Both the position numbers and the translations under genes were made by a program. From Pseudomonas fluorescens (GTDB lineage Bacteria; Pseudomonadota; Gammaproteobacteria; Pseudomonadales; Pseudomonadaceae), in NCBI RefSeq assembly GCF_001307275.1, contig NZ_CP012831.1, positions 3,526,501-3,590,500 of the forward strand: DNA of 64,000 nucleotides. Reading direction: 5' to 3'. The notes below the pieces were generated by a model, which was not told the DNA's origin, searched no databases, and saw only the letters and a program-made list of their open reading frames with translations. Shown here piece by piece: positions 56,915 through 64,000 of the stretch (positions are counted from its first letter, which is position 1; each line of letters opens with the position of its first letter).

Positions 56915-57379
56915 ATGGGTTTGGCAAAAGGATTGATCGGCTTGCTGCTGGCGGTGCCGCTGTTGGCGTCGGCCGAGGAAATTGGCCAGGTGTCGACGGT
57001 GTTCAAGTTTGTCGGGCCGAACGACCGGATCGTGGTCGAGGCATTCGATGATCCCAAGGTGGATGGCGTGACCTGTTACCTGTCGCGGGCCAAGACCGGC
57101 GGTGTGAAGGGCGGCCTGGGCCTTGCCGAGGATCGCGCCGAAGCGTCCATCGCCTGTCGCCAGGTCGGGCCCATCAACTTCAAGGGTGAGCTCAAGGATG
57201 GCGAGGAAGTGTTCAAGGAGCGTACTTCCCTGGTGTTCAAGACCATGCAGGTGGTGCGCTTTCTCGACAAGAAGCGTAATACGCTGGTGTACCTGGTCTA
57301 CAGCGACCGCGTGATCGAGGGCAGCCCGCAGAATGCGGTGACGGCTATCCCGATCTTGCCGTGGGCTCGTGCTCAATAA
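56915..57379 (+). CDS. creA: CreA family periplasmic protein
   Basis: 154 aa with a signal peptide ([20 protein letters not shown]). [40 protein letters not shown] and the second Cys in [11 protein letters not shown] are characteristic of CreA. The function is unknown in any organism I recall. It is co-transcribed with proB. Confidence 0.94.
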   Translation: MGLAKGLIGLLLAVPLLASAEEIGQVSTVFKFVGPNDRIVVEAFDDPKVDGVTCYLSRAKTGGVKGGLGLAEDRAEASIACRQVGPINFKGELKDGEEVFKERTSLVFKTMQVVRFLDKKRNTLVYLVYSDRVIEGSPQNAVTAIPILPWARAQ

Positions 57380-57393
57380 TCAACACATAGCCC

Positions 57394-57481
57394 TGTGGGA
57401 GCGAGCTTGCTCGCGATGGCGGTACGTCAGTAACAGCGATTTTCCTGATGCTCCGCCATCGCGAGCAAGCTCGCTCCCACA
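57394..57481. repeat. REP pair
   Basis: TGTGGGAGCGAGCTTGCTCG with inverted copy, between convergent creA and rpsT. Confidence 0.92.
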
Positions 57482-57509
57482 ATGTTCTGAATGAAGAATC
57501 CCGGGCAAT

Positions 57510-57537
57510 AAAAAACCGACCCTGAGGTCGGTTTTTT
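57510..57537. terminator. rpsT: terminator of rpsT (bidirectional)
   Basis: AAAAAACCGACC-CTGA-GGTCGGTTTTTT, a stem flanked by A and T runs, 14 bases 3' of rpsT on the minus strand and also usable by creA. Confidence 0.95.
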
Positions 57538-57551
57538 AATGAGCGTGTCGC

Positions 57552-57830
57552 TTAGGCAGCAGCGGCAACGTTCAGGGCCTTTACGTGGCCATTCAAACGG
57601 CTCTTATGGCGAGCAGCCTTGTTCTTGTGGATGATGCCTTTATCGGCCATGCGGTCGATAACTGGCACAGCCAGAACGTAAGCAGCTTGAGCTTTTTCAG
57701 CGTCTTTTGCGTCGATGGCCTTGACTACGTTCTTGATGTAGGTACGGACCATGGAACGCAGGCTGGCGTTGTGGCTGCGACGCTTCTCAGCCTGTTTTGC
57801 ACGTTTTTTGGCGGAAGGTGTGTTGGCCAC
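57552..57830 (-). CDS. rpsT: 30S ribosomal protein S20
   Basis: 92 aa. [32 protein letters not shown] and the C-terminal [20 protein letters not shown] are typical of S20. It is divergent from murJ, the conserved gamma-proteobacterial order. Confidence 0.98.
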   Translation of the reverse strand: MANTPSAKKRAKQAEKRRSHNASLRSMVRTYIKNVVKAIDAKDAEKAQAAYVLAVPVIDRMADKGIIHKNKAARHKSRLNGHVKALNVAAAA

Positions 57831-58084
57831 CGTCGAGCTCCTCGAAAGACTTTTTGGGAAATAGCAAACAAAATAGGCCGCGAATCATGCCGATGAGTTG
57901 AAGTCTTGTCAAGGGCGGGTGACGCGTTCCGCTGAATGGCAGGTGCTGCGCACCGAAGGATTTCTTTCCGGCGTGCGACCTGTAAACTCGCGGGCTTTGG
58001 CTCTGCACTGTTTAGCGGCGCGGAGTATCGCACAAGTGGGCGCGTTGTTCGCCTGCTGTTTATCGACAGGCAAAAACTCTTTTC

Positions 58085-59623
58085 ATGAATCTGCTCAAAT
58101 CGTTGGCCGCCGTCAGCTCTATCACGATGCTCTCCCGCATCCTGGGGTTCGTTCGCGATACGCTGATCGCACGGATATTCGGCGCCGGGATGGCGACGGA
58201 CGCCTTCTTCATCGCCTTCAAACTACCCAACCTGTTGCGGCGGATCTTCGCCGAGGGGGCGTTCTCCCAGGCCTTCGTGCCGATCCTGGCGGAATATAAA
58301 AGCCAGAAAGGCGATGAGGCAACCCGCACATTCATTGCCTATGTCACCGGTCTGCTGACCTTGGTGCTGGCACTGGTCACAGCTGCCGGCATGCTCGCCG
58401 CGCCCTGGGTGATCTGGGCCACGGCGCCGGGCTTCACCGACACCCCGGAAAAATTCCAGCTCACCACGGATCTGCTGCGGGTGACCTTTCCTTATATATT
58501 GCTGATTTCCCTGTCGTCCCTGGCCGGGGCGATCCTCAACACCTGGAACCGTTTTTCCGTGCCGGCCTTTGTGCCGACCCTGCTCAACGTCAGCATGATC
58601 GTCTTCGCCGTGTTCCTGACGCCGTACTTCGACCCACCGGTGATGGCCCTGGGCTGGGCGGTGCTGGTGGGTGGCCTGGCGCAACTGCTCTATCAACTGC
58701 CGCACCTGAAAAAGATCGGCATGCTGGTGCTGCCGCGGCTGAACCTGCGCGACAGCGGCGTGTGGCGGGTGATGAAGCAGATGCTGCCGGCGATCCTCGG
58801 GGTGTCGGTGAGCCAGATTTCCCTGATCATCAACACCATCTTTGCCTCGTTCCTGGTGGCCGGCTCGGTGTCGTGGATGTACTACGCCGACCGCCTGATG
58901 GAGTTGCCGTCCGGCGTGCTGGGCGTGGCCCTGGGCACGATCCTGCTGCCCACCCTGGCCAAGACCTACGCCAGCCAGGACCGCCACGAATACTCGCGAA
59001 TTCTCGATTGGGGCCTGCGCCTGTGCTTTGTGCTGGTGCTGCCGTGTTCCCTGGCACTGGGGATCCTGGCCGAGCCGTTGACCGTCTCGTTGTTCCAGTA
59101 CGGCCAGTTCAATGCGTTCGACGCCTTGATGACCCAGCGTGCGCTGATCGCTTACTCGGTGGGCTTGCTCGGGATCATCGTGATCAAGGTGCTGGCACCA
59201 GGGTTCTACGCCCAGCAGAACATCCGCACACCGGTGAAGATCGCCATTTTCACCCTGGTGATGACCCAGTTGTTCAACCTGTTGCTGATCGGTCCGTTGG
59301 CTCATGCCGGCCTGGCCCTGGCGATCAGTGCCGGCGCTTGCCTCAACGCCGGGCTGCTGTTTTATCAACTGCGCAAGCAAAAGATGTATCAGCCACAGCC
59401 GGGCTGGGGCAAGTTCGGCCTCAAGCTGCTGGTGGCCGTGGCCGTGATGTCGGCGGTCCTGCTGGGGGCGATGCATTTCATGCCGGCCTGGGGCGAGGGG
59501 CAGATGCTCGCGCGTTTCCTGCGCCTGGGTGCGCTGGTGGTTGCCGGTGTGGTGGCGTATTTCGGCATGTTGCTGCTGATGGGGTTCCGTCTGCGCGACT
59601 TCAATCGCAAGGCCTTGAGCTGA
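58085..59623 (+). CDS. murJ: lipid II flippase MurJ
   Basis: 512 aa, about 14 membrane helices, MATE/MVF superfamily. [24 protein letters not shown] at the N terminus and [21 protein letters not shown] are signature blocks, including the Arg residues essential in E. coli. It flips lipid II for peptidoglycan synthesis. The lipid II link is only circumstantial to the lanthipeptide locus, which is 15 kb away. Confidence 0.97.
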   Translation: MNLLKSLAAVSSITMLSRILGFVRDTLIARIFGAGMATDAFFIAFKLPNLLRRIFAEGAFSQAFVPILAEYKSQKGDEATRTFIAYVTGLLTLVLALVTAAGMLAAPWVIWATAPGFTDTPEKFQLTTDLLRVTFPYILLISLSSLAGAILNTWNRFSVPAFVPTLLNVSMIVFAVFLTPYFDPPVMALGWAVLVGGLAQLLYQLPHLKKIGMLVLPRLNLRDSGVWRVMKQMLPAILGVSVSQISLIINTIFASFLVAGSVSWMYYADRLMELPSGVLGVALGTILLPTLAKTYASQDRHEYSRILDWGLRLCFVLVLPCSLALGILAEPLTVSLFQYGQFNAFDALMTQRALIAYSVGLLGIIVIKVLAPGFYAQQNIRTPVKIAIFTLVMTQLFNLLLIGPLAHAGLALAISAGACLNAGLLFYQLRKQKMYQPQPGWGKFGLKLLVAVAVMSAVLLGAMHFMPAWGEGQMLARFLRLGALVVAGVVAYFGMLLLMGFRLRDFNRKALS

Positions 59624-59752
59624 GGGCGAGCCCTCGATAATCCCGGGCCGGGCAGTGGTTTTGTCGGTTCGATCACTTTGGGGTGCGGTGTTGCCTGTCG
59701 TCGGCCGCCGGGTGTGGTTATAATCGGCCACTTTATGAGCAAGAAGCGCGTT

Positions 59753-60691
59753 ATGCAGCTGGTTCGAGGCCTCCACAACCTGCGCCCCCAGCATCGGGGC
59801 TGTGTCGCCACTATTGGCAACTTTGACGGTGTTCACCGTGGCCACCAGGCTATCCTGGCGCGACTGCGCGAGCGTGCGCTGGAGTTGGGCGTGCCCAGCT
59901 GCGTGGTGATTTTCGAGCCGCAGCCCCGGGAGTTTTTCGCCCCGGACACCGCCCCGGCCCGTCTGGCCCGGTTGCGGGACAAACTGCAACTGCTGGCCGC
60001 CGAAGGTGTCGACCGGGTCCTGTGCCTGGCCTTCAACCAGCGCCTGAGCAAGCTCAGTGCCGCCGAATTCGTCGATACCATCCTGGTGGACGGTCTCGAT
60101 GTGAAGCATCTGGAAGTCGGCGATGATTTCCGTTTCGGCTGTGATCGGTCCGGGGATTTCGATTACCTGCAACAGGCCGGTATCGTCCAGGGTTTCACCG
60201 TCGAAGCGGCGCAGACCGTCGAGATGGATGGCTTGCGCGTCAGCAGCACCCAGGTCCGCAATGCCCTGGCGGCGGCCGACTTCGAATTGGCCGAGCGCTT
60301 GCTCGGCCGGCCGTACCGGATTGCCGGGCGGATCCTGCACGGGCAGAAGCTGGCGCGCCAATTGGGCACGCCGACGGCTAACGTGCAGCTCAAGCGTCGT
60401 CGCGTGCCGCTGACCGGGGTGTTCCTGGTGAGTGTCGAGATCGACGGCAAGACCTGGCCCGGCGTCGCCAACATCGGCGTGCGCCCCACGGTCCAGGGCG
60501 ATGGCAAGGCCCATCTTGAAGTACATGTTCTGGATTTTGCCGGCGATCTGTATGACCGGCGTTTGACGGTGGTTTTCCACCATAAGCTGCGTGAAGAGCA
60601 GCGTTTTGCCTCTCTGGAGGCGCTCAAGACGGCGATCCATGCAGATATCGCCGCCGCCCGTGCCCTTGTCGCAACCAGCGCCAATCGCTAA
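59753..60691 (+). CDS. ribF: bifunctional riboflavin kinase/FAD synthetase
   Basis: 312 aa from MQLVRGLHNLRPQHRG. The FMN adenylyltransferase half has ATIGNFDGVHRGHQAIL and the riboflavin kinase half has LGTPTANVQLKRRRVPLTGVF. It makes FMN and FAD from riboflavin. ileS starts 14 bases downstream. Confidence 0.97.
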   Translation: MQLVRGLHNLRPQHRGCVATIGNFDGVHRGHQAILARLRERALELGVPSCVVIFEPQPREFFAPDTAPARLARLRDKLQLLAAEGVDRVLCLAFNQRLSKLSAAEFVDTILVDGLDVKHLEVGDDFRFGCDRSGDFDYLQQAGIVQGFTVEAAQTVEMDGLRVSSTQVRNALAAADFELAERLLGRPYRIAGRILHGQKLARQLGTPTANVQLKRRRVPLTGVFLVSVEIDGKTWPGVANIGVRPTVQGDGKAHLEVHVLDFAGDLYDRRLTVVFHHKLREEQRFASLEALKTAIHADIAAARALVATSANR

Positions 60692-60704
60692 TGAAGAGCC
60701 TTAA

Positions 60705-63536
60705 ATGACCGACTATAAAGCCACGCTAAACCTTCCGGACACCGCCTTCCCAATGAAGGCCGGCCTGCCTCAGCGCGAACCACAGATTCTGCAGCGTTGG
60801 GACAGCATTGGCCTGTACGGAAAGTTGCGCGAAATTGGCAAGGATCGTCCGAAGTTCGTCCTGCACGACGGCCCTCCGTACGCCAACGGCACCATCCACA
60901 TCGGTCACGCGTTGAACAAGATTCTCAAGGACATGATCATCCGCTCCAAGACCCTGTCGGGTTTTGATGCGCCGTATGTCCCGGGCTGGGACTGCCATGG
61001 CCTGCCGATCGAGCACAAGGTCGAAGTGACCCACGGCAAGAACCTGGGCGCGGACAAGACCCGCGAGCTGTGCCGTGCCTACGCCACCGAGCAGATCGAA
61101 GGGCAGAAGTCCGAATTCATTCGCCTCGGCGTGCTGGGCGACTTTGCCAACCCGTACAAGACCATGGACTTCAAGAACGAAGCCGGCGAAATCCGTGCCC
61201 TGGCGAAAATCGTCGAGGGTGGTTTCGTGTTCAAGGGCCTCAAGCCAGTGAACTGGTGCTTCGATTGCGGTTCGGCCCTGGCCGAGGCGGAAGTCGAGTA
61301 CGAGAACAAGAAGTCCTCGACCATCGACGTCGCGTTCCCGATCGCCGATGAAGACAAGCTCGCCGCCGCGTTCGGCCTGGGCAAGCTGGCCAAGCCGGCG
61401 TCGATCGTGATCTGGACCACCACCCCGTGGACCATCCCGGCCAACCAGGCGCTGAACGTCCACCCGGAATTCACCTACGCCCTGGTCGACGTCGGCGACA
61501 AGCTGCTGGTGCTGGCCGAAGAGCTGGTCGAAGCCTGCCTGGCCCGCTACAACCTCGAAGGTTCGGTGGTCGCCACCGCCCCGGGTTCGGCGCTGGAACT
61601 GATCAATTTCCGTCATCCGTTCTATGACCGCCTGTCGCCGGTGTACCTGGCCGACTACGTGGAACTGGGCGCAGGCACCGGCGTGGTTCACTCCGCGCCA
61701 GCCTATGGCGTCGACGACTTCGTGACCTGCAAGAAGTACGGCATGGTCAACGACGACATCCTCAACCCGGTGCAGAGCAATGGCGTGTACGCGCCGTCGC
61801 TGGAGTTCTTCGGCGGCCAGTTCATCTGGAAAGCCAACCCGGCCATCGTCGACAAGTTGACCGAAGTCGGCGCGCTGCTGCACACCACCGTCATCGAACA
61901 CAGCTACATGCACTGCTGGCGGCACAAGACCCCGTTGATCTACCGCGCCACCGCGCAGTGGTTCATCGGCATGGACAAGCAGCCCACCAGCGGCGACACC
62001 CTGCGCCAGCGTTCGCTCAAGGCCATCGAAGAGACCCAGTTCGTACCGGCCTGGGGCCAGGCGCGCCTGCACTCGATGATCGCCAATCGTCCGGACTGGT
62101 GCATCTCCCGCCAGCGCAACTGGGGCGTGCCGATCCCGTTCTTCCTGAACAAGGAAAGCGGCGAGTTGCACCCGCGCACCGTCGAACTGATGGAAGTCGT
62201 GGCCAAGCGCGTCGAAGCCGAAGGCATCGAAGCCTGGTTCAAGCTCGATGCCGCCGAGCTGTTGGGCGACGAAGCACCGCTGTACGACAAGATCAGCGAC
62301 ACCCTGGACGTCTGGTTCGACTCCGGCACCACCCATTGGCACGTGCTGCGTGGTTCGCACCCGATGGGCCACGAGAGCGGCCCGCGCGCCGACCTGTACC
62401 TGGAAGGCTCCGACCAGCACCGTGGCTGGTTCCACTCGTCGCTGCTGACCGGTTGCGCCATCGACAACCACGCGCCGTATCGCGAGCTGCTGACCCACGG
62501 CTTCACCGTCGACGAGTCCGGCCGCAAGATGTCCAAGTCCCTGGGCAACGTGATCGCGCCGCAAAAGGTCAACGACACCCTGGGCGCCGACATCATGCGC
62601 CTGTGGGTGGCCTCCACCGACTATTCCGGCGAGATGGCCGTTTCCGAGCAGATCCTGCAGCGCAGCGCGGACGCCTACCGGCGGATCCGTAACACCGCGC
62701 GCTTCCTGCTCTCGAACCTGACCGGCTTCAACCCGGCCACCGACCTGCTGCCGGCCGAAGAAATGCTCGCGCTGGACCGTTGGGCCGTGGACCGTACCCT
62801 GTTGCTGCAACGCGAATTGCAGGAGCACTACGGCGAATACCGCTTCTGGAACGTCTACTCCAAGATCCACAACTTCTGCGTGCAGGAACTCGGTGGTTTC
62901 TACCTCGACATCATCAAGGACCGCCAGTACACCACCGGCGCCAACAGCAAGGCCCGTCGTTCGTGCCAGACCGCGCTGTTCCACATCAGCGAGGCCCTGG
63001 TGCGCTGGATCGCGCCGATCCTGGCGTTCACCGCCGATGAGCTGTGGCAATACCTGCCGGGCGAGCGCAACGAGTCGGTGATGCTCAACACCTGGTACGA
63101 AGGCCTGACCGAACTGCCGCAAGGCTTCGAGCTGGACCGTGCGTATTGGGACCGCGTCATGGCGGTCAAGGCCGCGGTCAACAAGGAAATGGAGATCCAG
63201 CGGGCGGCCAAGGCCGTCGGCGGCAACCTGCAGGCCGAAGTCACCCTCTACGCCGAAGAGGCCCTGGGCGCCGACCTGGCCAAGTTGGGCAACGAACTGC
63301 GCTTCGTGCTGATCACCTCCACCGCCAGCGTTGCACCTTTCGTGCAGGCCCCGGCTGATGCGGTGACCACCGAAGTCAGCGGCCTGAAGCTGAAGATCGT
63401 CAAGTCGAACCACACCAAGTGCGCCCGCTGCTGGCACTGCCGCGAAGACGTCGGCGTGAACCCGGAGCATCCGGAAATCTGCGGTCGTTGCGTCGACAAC
63501 ATCAGCGGTGCTGGCGAGGTTCGCCACTATGCCTAA
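60705..63536 (+). CDS. ileS: isoleucyl-tRNA synthetase
   Basis: 943 aa, full length. The HIGH motif is [13 protein letters not shown] and the KMSKS motif [10 protein letters not shown]. An editing (CP1) domain with [17 protein letters not shown] lies between. The C terminus binds zinc through [11 protein letters not shown] and CGRCV. lspA overlaps its end by 8 bases, implying coupling. Confidence 0.98.
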   Translation: MTDYKATLNLPDTAFPMKAGLPQREPQILQRWDSIGLYGKLREIGKDRPKFVLHDGPPYANGTIHIGHALNKILKDMIIRSKTLSGFDAPYVPGWDCHGLPIEHKVEVTHGKNLGADKTRELCRAYATEQIEGQKSEFIRLGVLGDFANPYKTMDFKNEAGEIRALAKIVEGGFVFKGLKPVNWCFDCGSALAEAEVEYENKKSSTIDVAFPIADEDKLAAAFGLGKLAKPASIVIWTTTPWTIPANQALNVHPEFTYALVDVGDKLLVLAEELVEACLARYNLEGSVVATAPGSALELINFRHPFYDRLSPVYLADYVELGAGTGVVHSAPAYGVDDFVTCKKYGMVNDDILNPVQSNGVYAPSLEFFGGQFIWKANPAIVDKLTEVGALLHTTVIEHSYMHCWRHKTPLIYRATAQWFIGMDKQPTSGDTLRQRSLKAIEETQFVPAWGQARLHSMIANRPDWCISRQRNWGVPIPFFLNKESGELHPRTVELMEVVAKRVEAEGIEAWFKLDAAELLGDEAPLYDKISDTLDVWFDSGTTHWHVLRGSHPMGHESGPRADLYLEGSDQHRGWFHSSLLTGCAIDNHAPYRELLTHGFTVDESGRKMSKSLGNVIAPQKVNDTLGADIMRLWVASTDYSGEMAVSEQILQRSADAYRRIRNTARFLLSNLTGFNPATDLLPAEEMLALDRWAVDRTLLLQRELQEHYGEYRFWNVYSKIHNFCVQELGGFYLDIIKDRQYTTGANSKARRSCQTALFHISEALVRWIAPILAFTADELWQYLPGERNESVMLNTWYEGLTELPQGFELDRAYWDRVMAVKAAVNKEMEIQRAAKAVGGNLQAEVTLYAEEALGADLAKLGNELRFVLITSTASVAPFVQAPADAVTTEVSGLKLKIVKSNHTKCARCWHCREDVGVNPEHPEICGRCVDNISGAGEVRHYA

Positions 63537-64000
63537 TGTGGCGCCTAACGCAGCGGGCCGTTTCGGACGGCTGGGCTGGCTCTGGTTGAGCGTGCTGGTA
63601 CTGGTCATCGACCAGGCCAGCAAGTTCTACTTTGAAAGCTCGTTGACCCTGTACCAGCAGATCGTGATCATCCCTGATTATTTCAGCTGGACCCTGGCCT
63701 ACAACACCGGGGCGGCGTTCAGTTTCCTGGCCGACAGTTCCGGCTGGCAGCGCTGGCTGTTCGCCCTGATTGCCGTCGTGGTCAGTGCCGTGCTGGTGGT
63801 CTGGCTCAAGCGCCTGGGGCGCAATGAGACCTGGCTGGCCGTGGCGCTGGCCTTGGTGCTGGGTGGTGCGTTGGGCAATCTCTATGACCGCATCGCCCTG
63901 GGCCACGTTATCGATTTCATCCTGGTGCATTGGCAGAACCGCTGGTATTTCCCGGCGTTCAACTTTGCCGACAGTGCCATCAGCGTGGGCGCCGTGATGC
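63529..64000 (+). CDS. lspA: lipoprotein signal peptidase LspA (3' end outside window)
   Basis: 157 codons are present; only the C terminus (about 10-15 residues) is missing. The start ATG at 63529 lies inside the ileS end. The catalytic Asp residues are in [16 protein letters not shown] segments: [14 protein letters not shown] and [11 protein letters not shown]. It cleaves diacylglyceryl prolipoproteins in the inner membrane, including the lipoprotein at 43389-43745. Confidence 0.96.
   Translation, partial: MPNVAPNAAGRFGRLGWLWLSVLVLVIDQASKFYFESSLTLYQQIVIIPDYFSWTLAYNTGAAFSFLADSSGWQRWLFALIAVVVSAVLVVWLKRLGRNETWLAVALALVLGGALGNLYDRIALGHVIDFILVHWQNRWYFPAFNFADSAISVGAVM

Noticed and set aside
58223..60640. 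805-codon minus-strand open frame opposite murJ and ribF
   Set aside because: Antisense shadow; spans two real genes and their gap.
60726..63623. 965-codon minus-strand open frame opposite ileS
   Set aside because: Antisense shadow of a certain ileS gene; no domain recognisable.

Overview
The window is about 64 kb of a GC-rich gamma-proteobacterial chromosome. Gene content and order point to the Pseudomonas fluorescens group: quinate/shikimate catabolism, the fpr-mscL-katB-ankB-radA and cstA-ybdD-cobW-glyA-morA neighbourhoods (both remembered as conserved in pseudomonads), fklB-ispB-rplU-rpmA-obgE-proB and rpsT-murJ-ribF-ileS-lspA. Many intergenic gaps also carry paired inverted copies of a short REP sequence. 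No search was run, so the assignment rests on recognised protein families and remembered gene order.

Layout. 1-3.8 kb: 3' part of quiC, a TetR regulator, and a facing aroQ-aroE-like pair. 4-7.8 kb: trmA with an NCS2 purine permease, a secreted protein of unknown role, and a DJ-1/PfpI protein that lacks the family cysteine. 7.9-12.9 kb: a paoABC-type molybdenum aldehyde oxidoreductase and an MFS exporter. 13.4-17.3 kb: the cyanide-insensitive bd oxidase cioAB with a small DUF2474 partner, and rlmG. 17.4-23.6 kb: a LuxR solo, fpr, mscL, katB, ankB and radA. 23.7-38.9 kb: PilZ protein, cstA-ybdD, a CobW GTPase, two GntR regulators with a dicarboxylate symporter, an orphan gene, glyA, morA and ettA.

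The least ordinary part is 39.0-42.8 kb. It is a compact class II lanthipeptide locus with one LanM synthetase and two small precursor genes. The precursors share the leader start MSEQIL-x-MSGD. The first one transcribed (42493-42636) has only 47 codons and is easily missed. No transporter, leader peptidase or immunity gene lies next to them. The locus looks more AT-rich than its surroundings and sits between housekeeping genes (ettA and a GreA/GreB-type factor).

43-52 kb: envelope proteins (lipoprotein, DUF4105, DUF3015), a Lon-like protease with degenerate ATPase motifs, YqhA, FklB, a small gene behind a Fur-box-like site, and YjdM/PhnA. 52.2-64 kb: housekeeping genes (ispB, rplU-rpmA-obgE, proB-creA, rpsT, murJ, ribF, ileS and the start of lspA). 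No rRNA, tRNA, CRISPR array, insertion sequence or prophage was seen.
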